Of a stretch of DNA of 64,000 nt, positions 52,801 to 61,194 are shown piece after piece (the first letter of the stretch is position 1; the number at the start of each line of letters is the position of its first letter). This DNA comes from Streptomyces qaidamensis (GTDB taxonomy: Bacteria; Actinomycetota; Actinomycetes; Streptomycetales; Streptomycetaceae), in assembly GCF_001611795.1 (NCBI RefSeq), contig NZ_CP015098.1, forward strand, positions 2,666,001 to 2,730,000, given 5' to 3'. Under the pieces are notes generated by a model. The model did no database searches. It saw only the letters and a list, made by a program, of their open reading frames with translations, and was not told the DNA's origin. The position numbers were made by a program, and so were the translations under genes.

Positions 52801-53797
52801 GGGCCTGGAGCCGTTCCTCGCCCACCTCGTCATCGCGTCGTACGCGGAGATGGACGACCGGGTCTGGGTACGGGCAGGTGCGCTGCTCGACCCCTCGCCC
52901 GAACTGTCGGCGATCAAGCCGCAGGACGCGCTGCGTTCTCAGCCGCTGCCGGAGGAACACGTCTGGGAGGAGGCGGGACGCCGCTACTGGGAGATCTTCG
53001 GTGAGGAGCCGCCCAGGCTCCGCAGGGGCAGGATGGTCGGGCAGTTCGCCCGGCGGATCACGGAGCGGGCCCGTACGCATCAGCCGCACGCGGCCGATCT
53101 GGTGGCGCAGTTGGAGAAGCACGCGACGCTGCTCGGCCTGGACGGCACCGACGAGTCGGGCCGACTGGCGATCGCCCGCCGGGCCCGGGACCTGCTGGAC
53201 GAACTGCGCGGGCTGGATCAGGGCGCGGCCGGCGGTTCCGCGGCGGCCAAGCAGGTCATCTCCGCGTTCGCCGGCTTCGATCTCGGCGACGTGCCGACGA
53301 GCCGCTACGGTGCGTCGATCAAGCAGGCCGAGGCCGTCGCGGCTGCCTTGGCCACCGCGGCCTGGGACATGCTCAAGCTCGCGCCCAACTACGGGCCGCA
53401 GGGCGAGGCGGTGCTGGAGGAGTTGCGCGGCGCGGCGCGTGTAGATCAGCGCACCAAGGACCTCAAGGAGGCGCTGCGGGAGGCACGGCGGTCCATCGTC
53501 GCCGTCATCGAGCGCAGCCAGGCGCACACCACCGATCCGCGCAGGGCGTACGCCGCGCCCACGCCGACCGAACCTCTCACCAAGCCCGACGCGATCAGCC
53601 TGAACACCGACACCGGCCAGCCGCCCGTGCCCTCCACCCACCCTGGCGCCGACAGCGGACGACGTGCGGGACGCCGCTCGGGCGGAGGCCGGACCACGGC
53701 TTCCCGTGCGTTGGCCGAGTTGAGGGCCGAACTGGCCGAACTGGCCGCTGCCGAGCCGGACGCGGAGATCGAGATCAGCTGGCGGGTCGTGGAATGA
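49868..53797 (+). CDS. pglY: BREX type 2 ATPase PglY
   Basis: A 1309-residue P-loop ATPase, the BREX-2 counterpart of BrxC. It opens LLRDVIDIKTSISTSDFVLK. Walker A is LHGSFGSGKSHFMAVLHALL near residue 80. Walker B is DGLILFMDELILWLANR near 293. The long remainder has no known motif but matches the family's size. The ATG at 49868 is preceded at some distance by AGGAGACG; the ~190-base gap before it could hold a promoter. The end lies 34 bases before pglZ. Confidence 0.93.
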   Translation: MAPTAATAPLLRDVIDIKTSISTSDFVLKLAEAVTKEGAERALRDYVVTERLLENFDEALSLIKTALDGQTSKAAYLHGSFGSGKSHFMAVLHALLRGDEAARARTDFDPVLAKHEWLSTDGKKFLLVPYHMLGAKSLEQRVLGGYVSHVKALHSDAPTPQVYRTDSLFADIRALRDRMGDDQFIEGLAGAAAADGDTADADDEWGDSFAWTPALLDTALAAEELDGAEVNLNLVNPTTPAELRAKLVHDASTSWFPGFAKNAAEDEHGFISLDAGLAVIAEHAKSLRYDGLILFMDELILWLANRIHDQKFVSREADKITNFVEGADSRRAIPIVSFIARQRDLRELVGQEVSGAAETAIQDSLNLASGRFDKITLEDRNLPQIAHARLLKPKDAEAAAKLDAAFAKIKRVGPQVWDVLLGSDEGTTGADEASFRLTYPFSPSFMDTLVHISSALQRSRTGLKLMGQLLADHRDDATLEQLIPLGDLYPVIADGGDRPFVDSLKVEFQAADKLYRTKLRPYLLAMYDVTEEDIERYRHRRETITDQGHLQRCKAFVGDDRLMCTLLLSALAPSVPALRDLTIRRLASLNHGSVISPIPGAEVGAIQSKVDEWASRFAEIKPTGTKANPGVRLELAGVDVDSVIANANVNNNRSNRRALAKRLLAEELGIDLQERLTADELKFVWRGSNRTVEVIFGNIADHDDLQDHEFAPSQDGLWRMIIDLPYDEGEYGPREDANRMAELRRLPGNRPRTVGWIPTHLSTGRFQDFQRLVVIHYALADQRRFDTSYAQHLNADNRARAKALLEDQRETLTKTVKAAFKQAYGLAAKKPGDVNPDFNEHLEPLPDVPDLRVSIGQSLYDAVRHVAGKLLAHQFPAHPDFDPDGTGTVVKLADARTVFGHIRDASEAGDRQAEIPGKERDLMRRVATPLGLGRQKEAYFRLSTRWPEHFALQARGEAGPGDLSVSRLTEWIDRPAPMGLEPFLAHLVIASYAEMDDRVWVRAGALLDPSPELSAIKPQDALRSQPLPEEHVWEEAGRRYWEIFGEEPPRLRRGRMVGQFARRITERARTHQPHAADLVAQLEKHATLLGLDGTDESGRLAIARRARDLLDELRGLDQGAAGGSAAAKQVISAFAGFDLGDVPTSRYGASIKQAEAVAAALATAAWDMLKLAPNYGPQGEAVLEELRGAARVDQRTKDLKEALREARRSIVAVIERSQAHTTDPRRAYAAPTPTEPLTKPDAISLNTDTGQPPVPSTHPGADSGRRAGRRSGGGRTTASRALAELRAELAELAAAEPDAEIEISWRVVE

Positions 53798-53831
53798 GCG
53801 GTAGGCGGCGAGCGAAGAAGGTGCGGGAACA

Positions 53832-56726
53832 GTGAGTACGGCGGCCGTGACCACCACCAGCGCGGTGCGGCTCAACGCCGCGACCATCACCCAGTACCTG
53901 GCATCGCAGCCCGGTCTCGGGCCGGGCAAGCGCCGGGTCGTACTGCTGCGCGCCGCGCCCTCCTGGGACGGCCCTGACGAGTTGCCCTGGGGTGAGCAGC
54001 GGCGGGCCAAGGTCGCGGCGGCGCCCTCTCCTCTGGGTGTGTACGAGCTGCTCCTCGCGCACCAGAAACTGTCGGCCACCGGGCCCGATGTGCTGGTGGT
54101 ACTCACCGATCGCGAGGAGGCGGAGCTCGGGCCCGATCTGCTGGCCAAGGTGCACCGGCAGCGGGTCAACGCCGTGGACACCTGGGACGTCGTACGGGAG
54201 GCGTTCGGTGCGAGCCGCTCGGACCACCGGCTGTTCGAGGAGAACTGGGCTGCCGAGGCGCTGCTGGACGCCGCTCCGCCGCACGGCGGATGGCCGAAGC
54301 TGGCGGGCGGTGTCCTGTCGCGGCGCGAGGCGCTGACCTCGCTCGCGCTGCGCAGGCTGGGAATCGGCCGCTACGACCCCGACGCCGAAATCTCCCGCGC
54401 CACAGCGGGCGGTGGTGACGAGCTGGACATCCAAACCTTGCTGCGATGGTCCCTCGTGCCCGGCGGTCCCGAACGGCTCCTGGCGCTGCGCGCGCCCGAG
54501 CGGGCCGGGCTCGTGCAGTTCCTCGGCGAAGAGGAGCAGGCCGGGCGCGCGGGGCAGGCCCTGCTCGCCCTGGTGACGGCGGAACACGGACCAGACGCCG
54601 TCGCGTTCGGGCTGGTCTGCGCGGCGCTGTGGGGGCACGCCGACGCCGCGGCGGACGCGGAGGACTACCGGGCGCGGGGGCGGGCCGAGCGCTGGTTCGG
54701 AGAGGAACCGCCCGCCGAGGGTGAGCATCTGGACGCGCTCACGGCGGCCTTCGGACGCTCCTGCGAGGAGTTCGTCTCCGCCCTGCTGCTGACGGGACGA
54801 TCGGACAGCGACGAATCGGCGGCAAAGGCCCGGCGGCTGACCGGCTCCGTGCTCGACCGGGCGGCCGCCCTTGCGCGCCAGTTCGGAGCGGAGCGAGCCG
54901 CGGGGACGAGTCCCGTACTGGCGCCAGGCCTTGAAGCGCGCTTCACCGCTGCCGGCGAGGCGCTGTCGAGCGGCGTCCCCGAGCGCATCACGCCCGCGGT
55001 GAAGGCCCTCAGCGAGCACCGGCTCGCCCGGGACCCCGACAACAGCGTCCGTATCGAGCGGGTGCGCATGGCGCGGCGGCTGGCACATTGGCTCGGGACC
55101 GACCCGCCGGTGGAGGCCGACACGGTGGCGGATGCCATCGCCCGTCACGTCACCGAGACGGGCTGGGTGGACCTGGCGCTGCAACACATCGAGTCGGGAG
55201 GCGATCCCGATCCGGCGCTCCGGTCCGCGTACGACGCTCTGTGCTCCTCGGCGCGCGACCGTCGGCGCGAGATCGACCGGCAGTTCGCCCAGGTACTCGC
55301 CGTCCGGACGGCGACCGACCGTGGTCCCGGCTCGATGCTGACCGTGGAGACTTTCCTCCCCGAGGTCGTCGCCCCGGTGGTGAAGGCCAAAGAGCGGAGA
55401 GTCCTGCTCCTCGTGCTCGACGGGATGAGCGCTGCCATCGCCGCCGAACTCGGCGACCAACTGCGCGACCACTGGGCCGAGTACGACCCGCTGCCCGGGG
55501 CGAAGGACGCCCCACGGCGCCGTGCGATGGCAGCCGCGCTCCCCACCGTCACGGCCGTGTCACGGACCTCTCTCTTCGCCGCGCGACTGATGAAGGGCAC
55601 GCAGACCGACGAGAAGAAGTTGTTCCCCGCTCACCGCTTCTGGGGCGGGGAGGATGTGGCGGTCTTCCACAAGAACGATCTGCGCACCGAGAGCAGCGGC
55701 GAGCCGTTCGGGCCCAAACTGCACGACGCGCTCATCGGCGACCGTACACATGTGGCGGTGGTCCTCAACACCGTGGACGACCGGCTGGCCTCCGAGCAGA
55801 AACTCGGTGACGGTGCCTGGCGGCTGTCCGACATAGGAGGGCTGCGAGCACTGCTCCGGTCTGCCGCGGACCAGGGCCGTGCGGTGATCGTCACCAGCGA
55901 CCATGGTCACGTCATCGACCGGCGGGCGGCGCGAATCGACGCCCAGGACGTAAGGTCCGCTCGGCACCGCGCCCCCGGCGGCCCACTTGCGGAACACGAG
56001 ATCGTGCTGAGGGGACCTCGTGTCCTGGACCCGGAACCGGGGAGCGAGATCGTCGCCCTCTGGGACGCCGAAACCCGATACACGTCTCGCAAGGCCGGCT
56101 ACCACGGCGGCGCATCCCTGGCCGAGTTCGCCATCCCCGTACTGGCCTTCCTGCCCTTCGGGGCGAAGCCGCCGAGCGGCTGGCGGGAACTGGGCAGCCA
56201 GCAGCCGACCTGGTGGTCACTGACCCAGCAGGGGGAGGAGCAGCCGCCACGGGCCCACGCCGCCGCGGTCTCGGCACCGGTAGGGAAGAAGCCGCCCAAG
56301 AGGAACAAGAACGAGGCGGAACTCGCCAAGAGCCACGAGGCGCTGTTCGATGTGGCGTTGGTTCCCTCGACGTCCGAGGACGGTACCCTGCTTTCCGCAA
56401 CCCCGGTGTCTCCGGTTGACGCCTTGGTCGACACGCTCCTGGAGTCCGAGGTCTTCACGGCTCAGGTGCAGCTGCTGGCCCGCAAACCGGACCTCGCTCG
56501 GGTGGAGAAGGCCGTACACGCTCTGCTGGACTCGGGCGGCACCCTGCCGATGACGGCTCTCGCCCAGCGCGTCGGACTCCCCGCGAGCCGGCCGGCCGAC
56601 GGCTTCGCCGCCGTGCTACGGCAGTTGCTCAATCACGACGGTGTCCAGGTACTGGAGACACTGCCGGACGGGCGGACCCTTCGCTTGCACATCGGACTGC
56701 TGCGGGACCAGTTCGAGTTGAGTTGA
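53832..56726 (+). CDS. pglZ: BREX type 2 alkaline-phosphatase-superfamily protein PglZ
   Basis: A 964-residue protein defining the BREX group. The PglZ domain (~515-790) shows the metal-binding [12 protein letters not shown] near residue 529, [18 protein letters not shown], and [15 protein letters not shown] near 687, an alkaline-phosphatase-like metal site. The N-terminal half is helical and variable. A Lys-rich stretch ([15 protein letters not shown]) precedes the C-terminal ~100 residues. GTG start. It is the last gene of the first BREX transcript and is followed by a strong hairpin. Confidence 0.94.
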   Translation: MSTAAVTTTSAVRLNAATITQYLASQPGLGPGKRRVVLLRAAPSWDGPDELPWGEQRRAKVAAAPSPLGVYELLLAHQKLSATGPDVLVVLTDREEAELGPDLLAKVHRQRVNAVDTWDVVREAFGASRSDHRLFEENWAAEALLDAAPPHGGWPKLAGGVLSRREALTSLALRRLGIGRYDPDAEISRATAGGGDELDIQTLLRWSLVPGGPERLLALRAPERAGLVQFLGEEEQAGRAGQALLALVTAEHGPDAVAFGLVCAALWGHADAAADAEDYRARGRAERWFGEEPPAEGEHLDALTAAFGRSCEEFVSALLLTGRSDSDESAAKARRLTGSVLDRAAALARQFGAERAAGTSPVLAPGLEARFTAAGEALSSGVPERITPAVKALSEHRLARDPDNSVRIERVRMARRLAHWLGTDPPVEADTVADAIARHVTETGWVDLALQHIESGGDPDPALRSAYDALCSSARDRRREIDRQFAQVLAVRTATDRGPGSMLTVETFLPEVVAPVVKAKERRVLLLVLDGMSAAIAAELGDQLRDHWAEYDPLPGAKDAPRRRAMAAALPTVTAVSRTSLFAARLMKGTQTDEKKLFPAHRFWGGEDVAVFHKNDLRTESSGEPFGPKLHDALIGDRTHVAVVLNTVDDRLASEQKLGDGAWRLSDIGGLRALLRSAADQGRAVIVTSDHGHVIDRRAARIDAQDVRSARHRAPGGPLAEHEIVLRGPRVLDPEPGSEIVALWDAETRYTSRKAGYHGGASLAEFAIPVLAFLPFGAKPPSGWRELGSQQPTWWSLTQQGEEQPPRAHAAAVSAPVGKKPPKRNKNEAELAKSHEALFDVALVPSTSEDGTLLSATPVSPVDALVDTLLESEVFTAQVQLLARKPDLARVEKAVHALLDSGGTLPMTALAQRVGLPASRPADGFAAVLRQLLNHDGVQVLETLPDGRTLRLHIGLLRDQFELS

Positions 56727-56732
56727 GGAGGG

Positions 56733-56770
56733 GTGAAAGCCTGCCCCGGGAACCCGGGGACAGGCTTCAC
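56733..56770. terminator. Long bidirectional hairpin after pglZ
   Basis: Arms 56733-56750 and 56753-56770 pair over 17 positions with one bulge on each side (core CCCCGGG/CCCGGGG). It sits between the pglZ stop and the convergent CBS-HEPN stop and probably ends both transcripts. Confidence 0.75.
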
Positions 56771-56776
56771 CACCCG

Positions 56777-57829
56777 TCAGGTGAGCTGGCGCAGCAGACC
56801 CACGAACTGCCGCAGTTCCTCGCTCCGCTGAGCCGACAGCGGCTCCGGGCGGAAGTGCGCGATCTGGTTACGGATCTCGCGCACCCGGTCGAGCTGGTGC
56901 ACGAACTGGACGCGGTTCACCCCGGTCCAGCCCAGGGTCTGCCAGTTCTGGTCGGCCGCGGCGCACAGCGCCTCTCTGCGGTTTCCCTGTCTGGTGCGCT
57001 GATCGCCGTCGAGCAGCATCACGTACTGGCCGAACATGAGATCAGCGATCTTCCCCGTCTTCCTGTCGTTGTTCTGCACCCCACGGACGGCGTCCTCGCC
57101 GATCTTCGCACCGAGACACTTACGCAGCCGGAACTCGATCTCGCCTATGACGAAGAACGGCCATGCGGTCGCGTCGAAGCGCTGGGTGATGTCCGCAGCG
57201 GTGACGATGCCGCTGATGCGGCCGTTATGGGCTCTCACCAGCACGTATCCGTGCTCGCAGACGCTGGAGAGCATGGCGAAGAAGTCGTCGTGCGCGTGCG
57301 CGACCGGCGGGTCCTCCACGATGGCGTTGGCCAGCGCCGCTTCCGCACCTGTGGCGTACATCTTGGCCACCGAGCGCCAGGTGACGACGCCGGACACCGT
57401 GTACCGGTCCTCCAGGACCGGGATCTGGGAGTAGTTCTTCGTGTGCATGATGTACGTCGCCTCGGTGAGGTCCGAGGCGGGTGTGACCGAGTCGACCCCG
57501 GCGTGGGCACACGGCAGGTCGCCGATCCGGAACGGCTGCGTGGGCAGCGCACCCGGGAGCAGCCCCGCCTCGTCCTCCTGCTCCTCGTCCGTCGTGTCCC
57601 CCTGCTCCGCTGCTGCGGATTCCTGGGCGACGATGTGGATCTCGGACTGGCTGCCGCAGGTGGCGAAGTACGGAAGGGTCGCGAGACCGAGATCCTTCAG
57701 CCTCTGCTCGATGACCAGGATCGCCTGGTCGTTGCGGAACCGGGTGTTGAAGCAGGTCAGGAGTTCGACGAGGGGTATGCGGCGGCCTTTGAGCGCAAGC
57801 AGTTCGTCATCAGAGGGGTTCCGGAGCAC
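56777..57829 (-). CDS. CBS-domain protein with C-terminal HEPN RNase-type motif
   Basis: A 350-residue protein. After a helical N-terminus and an acidic linker (TTDEEQEDE), two CBS repeats follow (~100-210: THSQIPVLED-like NYSQIPVLEDRYTVSGVVTW, and YVLVRAHNGRISGIVTAADI). The C-terminal ~130 residues end VREIRNQIAHFRPEPLSAQR; RNQIAH (~320-325) is a textbook HEPN R-x4-H active site of RNases. The GTG start lies 7 bases after the DUF262 stop, so the two are one operon. CBS sensing of a nucleotide could gate an RNase; this is inference. Confidence 0.8.
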   Translation of the reverse strand: MLRNPSDDELLALKGRRIPLVELLTCFNTRFRNDQAILVIEQRLKDLGLATLPYFATCGSQSEIHIVAQESAAAEQGDTTDEEQEDEAGLLPGALPTQPFRIGDLPCAHAGVDSVTPASDLTEATYIMHTKNYSQIPVLEDRYTVSGVVTWRSVAKMYATGAEAALANAIVEDPPVAHAHDDFFAMLSSVCEHGYVLVRAHNGRISGIVTAADITQRFDATAWPFFVIGEIEFRLRKCLGAKIGEDAVRGVQNNDRKTGKIADLMFGQYVMLLDGDQRTRQGNRREALCAAADQNWQTLGWTGVNRVQFVHQLDRVREIRNQIAHFRPEPLSAQRSEELRQFVGLLRQLT

Positions 57830-57836
57830 GACCGCG

Positions 57837-59645
57837 TCACCCGGCCTTCGTGTCGCGGAAGACGGTGCGCTTGCCCATGGCTGACATGACCAGCTCCAGC
57901 AACTGCTTGGACCTGCTCACATAGAACTGCTCGAAATCGCCCGAGTGCAGCGTGGCCGGGTCGATGAGGTGAGTGCCGATGACGTCGTCGAACCACTCGG
58001 GGCGCATACCCGACTCGAGGGCGAGCGTCTTGAGGTATCCGGCAGGAGATCCGGTCATGCTCTTGCTGGCCCGGAGCGACAGAGGCGTCTTGTTGATGAT
58101 CGAGTTGGCCCGGTTGCTGTAGGCCCGGTGGTTCTTGTCGATCCACGCCTTGGGGAAGATCTGACGAACCTCCACGCTGTACTCGGCCAGGCGCGCCGCG
58201 TTCAGGGGCGCCTCGGTGAAGTACCAGTCCACCGCGCCCTGCTTGACGAGAAGGGCGTAAACCCCCTTGTAAGCGGCGCTGTTGCGGGTGCTCAGGGTGT
58301 CCAGCCGGTCGTCCAGGAAGGCTGCCTCGGCGATGGTGTCGGGGACCACTTCAGCGTTGCCCCGCAGACGTTCGACGAGTTGTTCCACATCGCGGGTGAA
58401 GCGGCTCTCCGTCGATCCGCCGTACATCTCGCCGAGCACACCGCACCAGTACCACTGGGTGAGCAGTTCGTCGGCCGCCTCGGTGTCGGTCTCGTCGCCC
58501 AGGATGGTCCGTACGGCGGCCAGCGGTACGAGCTGGGTGCGATACGGCAGGTCGGGGGCCCGCACGATGCACTGCCGCTCAAGGAAAGCCCCCACCCACT
58601 CGAAGGCCTCCGCCACGCGCGGAGCGAGCAGGCTGAAGTCGGCGAGCGGCAGTTCCAGCAGGTCACGGCGCTTGCAGGAGATCGCGGCGCGCGGCTCCTG
58701 CCGTTTGCGCTCCCAGGTTCTGACGAGTGCCACGGCCTGGAGGAAGTCACTGCTGCTGAGCCCGTCCTCGACGCCGGCCTCCATGCGCCCGAACACGGGG
58801 TACGACGCCGTCAGGCCCTTCTTGATGTCCAGCCATACGTCGGGGAGCTTGAAGTAGTCGCCGTGCTGGGCCACGTACTCCTGGTTGCCCGCGTAGGTGG
58901 CCGTCAGCAGTTCGAAGACGTTGAGCGGCACACCGCCGGTGTTCACCCGCTCGAACACGGCGCAGACCGCGTCCATGGTCGTTGAGGCCGCGAGCTTGAT
59001 CATCGGCACCTGGAACGACTGCATCTGGCTGAGCACGTACTGCTGGAACTGTCCCCACAGCCCCCAGTTCGTGACGTCGACCTTCACGAACTCCTGGTGC
59101 CAGGCGTTCACACGCTGCGTGTCGAACACGAAATGGAGCGGGAAGTACCCGGCGGCGCACTCCCCCTCGACGGTGGTCAGGTCGATGGTGTCCCTGCGGT
59201 TGAAGCCGGTCTTCAGAATCCGATCCTCGGGCACGGACACGATGGCGTCGTCACGGTCGGCCGGCGACCCGATGGATTTGGCGATGTCGATGTAGTACCA
59301 GCGCCTCAGTTCCTTGCCCCGGGCGTCCACTGTCTCGACAGGCCGATCCCGATGCAGTGCCTGGAAGAGGGAGGTCAGCCGCTGCTGCCCGTCGAGCAGC
59401 AGGAGATCGGGCACTCTGCCCTGCGCGTCCTCGGCGCCCTTGAGTGTCCGGGTGCGGAACGGTGACGTGCCGTTGGTCTGCAGCGCCATCACCACGCCCA
59501 GCGGATAGTCCAGTGTCACCGTCGCGATAAGGGCCCTGATGCGCTCGTCGTCCCACTTCCACTCACGCTGGAAGTCCGGGAGTTGTAAGGCGCCGGAAGC
59601 GACGTCCGCGAGGGCGTCGCTGAGTCTCAGACTGTCGAGTGCCAC
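57837..59645 (-). CDS. DUF262/DUF1524-type protein (GmrSD-like)
   Basis: A 602-residue protein. The DUF262 domain shows LQLPDFQREWKWDDERIRAL near residue 20, YPLGVVMALQ, and the ParB/Srx-like LLLLDGQQRLTSLF near 82. The C-terminal part aligns with DUF1524 His-Me-finger nucleases: VRQIFPKAWIDKNHRAYSNR, then ANSIINKTPLSLRAS. The usual H of the HHIFP motif is replaced by R-Q, so nuclease activity may be lost. GTG at 59645 (VALDSLRLSD) was chosen as the family-like start. GmrSD relatives cut modified phage DNA. Divergent from brxD. Confidence 0.83.
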   Translation of the reverse strand: MALDSLRLSDALADVASGALQLPDFQREWKWDDERIRALIATVTLDYPLGVVMALQTNGTSPFRTRTLKGAEDAQGRVPDLLLLDGQQRLTSLFQALHRDRPVETVDARGKELRRWYYIDIAKSIGSPADRDDAIVSVPEDRILKTGFNRRDTIDLTTVEGECAAGYFPLHFVFDTQRVNAWHQEFVKVDVTNWGLWGQFQQYVLSQMQSFQVPMIKLAASTTMDAVCAVFERVNTGGVPLNVFELLTATYAGNQEYVAQHGDYFKLPDVWLDIKKGLTASYPVFGRMEAGVEDGLSSSDFLQAVALVRTWERKRQEPRAAISCKRRDLLELPLADFSLLAPRVAEAFEWVGAFLERQCIVRAPDLPYRTQLVPLAAVRTILGDETDTEAADELLTQWYWCGVLGEMYGGSTESRFTRDVEQLVERLRGNAEVVPDTIAEAAFLDDRLDTLSTRNSAAYKGVYALLVKQGAVDWYFTEAPLNAARLAEYSVEVRQIFPKAWIDKNHRAYSNRANSIINKTPLSLRASKSMTGSPAGYLKTLALESGMRPEWFDDVIGTHLIDPATLHSGDFEQFYVSRSKQLLELVMSAMGKRTVFRDTKAG

Positions 59646-59856
59646 GCTGTGTCTTCCCTGTTGAACCTGAGCGGTGAGTCGCCACCGGTGACCGGCGGTG
59701 AACATGCAATTCCATCAACGGAGTTGCGGGCAGTCAAGGGCGGTCGACGGACAGTTCCAGAGGCCGGAAGGCCAGGGCCCGCCCAGGGAGTCGGATCCGT
59801 CCGTGCCCTTCACTGAGCGGCATCCAGGCATCCGGGTCAAATGGGAGACTGTCCGG

Positions 59857-61194
59857 GTGAGGACAGACAGCTCTGGTGGAAGCGGACCCGTGAGTGCCGC
59901 CCGGCGTCGCGGCGTGATCGACGCCCTGCGCCGGGGGGCCGTGCCGGAGAGCGGACTGGATCTGCTGGCGACCGGCCTGGACCGCTTCGGAACCGCACTC
60001 GATGCGGAACTCGATGCCGTCAGGTCGGGAGCCTCGGTGTTCAAGGCGGTGCGAGGCGAGTACGGGTCGGGCAAGACATTCTTCGCACGGTGGCTCGGTG
60101 AGCGTGCCAAGCGGCGCAACTTCGCTGTCGCCGAAATCCAGATCTCGGAAACGGAGACCCCGCTGCACAAACTCGAGACCGTCTACCGCCGCCTCACCGA
60201 GCGGCTGGCCACGCCCGGATTCCCACCGAGCGCCCTTCGGCCGGTCGTCGATTCGTGGTTCTACGCCCTTGAGGAGGACGCGCTTGCTGCCGGAGCCCCC
60301 GAGGAGGACCTGCCCGGCAGGGTCGAACAGCTGATGACGGCCCGGCTCACGGAGGTGTCCCGGCACGCCCCGTCGTTCGCCACGGCCCTGCGAGGCTACC
60401 GAGCCGCGGTCGAGGCGGGCGACGAGGCCACCGCCTCGGCCGTCATGGCCTGGCTGGGTGGGCAGCCCCATGTGGCCGCCGCTGCCCGCAGGGCCGCTGG
60501 GGTGCGCGGTGACCTCGATCACTTCGGTGCTCTTGGCTTCCTGCAGGGATTGCTCACCGTGCTGCGCGACTCGGGTCACTCGGGGCTGCTCGTCGTCCTG
60601 GACGAGGTCGAGACCCTGCAGCGGGTCCGCTCCGACGCTCGCGACAAGGCGCTGAACGCGCTGCGTCAGCTCATCGACGAGGTGCACTCCGGGCGTTTCC
60701 CCGGTCTCTATCTGCTGATCACCGGCACGCCGGCGTTCTACGACGGCCGACAGGGCGTACAGCGGTTGGCTCCGCTGGCCCAGCGGCTGGCCACCGACTT
60801 CACCACCGACCCGCGCTTCGACAACCCGCGTGCCGTGCAGATCAGGCTGCCCGGCTTCACCCAGGAATCACTCATCGGTCTCGGGCTGACCATCCGGGAC
60901 CTGTACGCGGCCGGATCGGCCGCCGCCGAGCGCGTCAGGGAAGTAGCGGACGATGCATACGTCGCCGACCTGGCCACGGCCGTCGGCGGGGCGCTGGGGG
61001 GCAAGGTGGGTGTCGCGCCCCGTCTGTTCCTCAAGAAGCTCGTGGGTGACGTCCTCGATCGCGTCGACCAGTTCGATGACTTCGATCCGCGCAAGCACTA
61101 CGCACTCACGGTGAATGCCTCGGAGCTGACCGAAGTCGAGCGCAACGCCGCGGCGGCCACCAGCGCCGAGGATGTCGAACTGGATCTTCCATGA
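59857..61194 (+). CDS. brxD: BREX type 2 ATPase BrxD
   Basis: A 445-residue P-loop ATPase of the DUF2791 family. It begins with RRRGVIDALRRGAVPESGLD. Walker A is VRGEYGSGKTFFARWLGERA near residue 67 and Walker B LLVVLDEVETLQRVRSD near 245; ITGTPAFYDGRQG and APRLFLKKLVGDVLDRV follow. The GTG at 59857 has GGGAG nine bases upstream; a second in-frame GTG at 59890 is also possible, giving 434 residues. It overlaps brxHI by ATGA, as is usual in BREX-2 operons. Confidence 0.92.
   Translation: MRTDSSGGSGPVSAARRRGVIDALRRGAVPESGLDLLATGLDRFGTALDAELDAVRSGASVFKAVRGEYGSGKTFFARWLGERAKRRNFAVAEIQISETETPLHKLETVYRRLTERLATPGFPPSALRPVVDSWFYALEEDALAAGAPEEDLPGRVEQLMTARLTEVSRHAPSFATALRGYRAAVEAGDEATASAVMAWLGGQPHVAAAARRAAGVRGDLDHFGALGFLQGLLTVLRDSGHSGLLVVLDEVETLQRVRSDARDKALNALRQLIDEVHSGRFPGLYLLITGTPAFYDGRQGVQRLAPLAQRLATDFTTDPRFDNPRAVQIRLPGFTQESLIGLGLTIRDLYAAGSAAAERVREVADDAYVADLATAVGGALGGKVGVAPRLFLKKLVGDVLDRVDQFDDFDPRKHYALTVNASELTEVERNAAAATSAEDVELDLP

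Noticed and set aside
49685..54181. Minus-strand open frame of ~1498 codons opposite pglY
   Set aside because: It is antisense to pglY and pglZ, has Asp/Gly/Val-rich composition with no domain, and arises because GC-rich codons leave few stops on the complementary strand.
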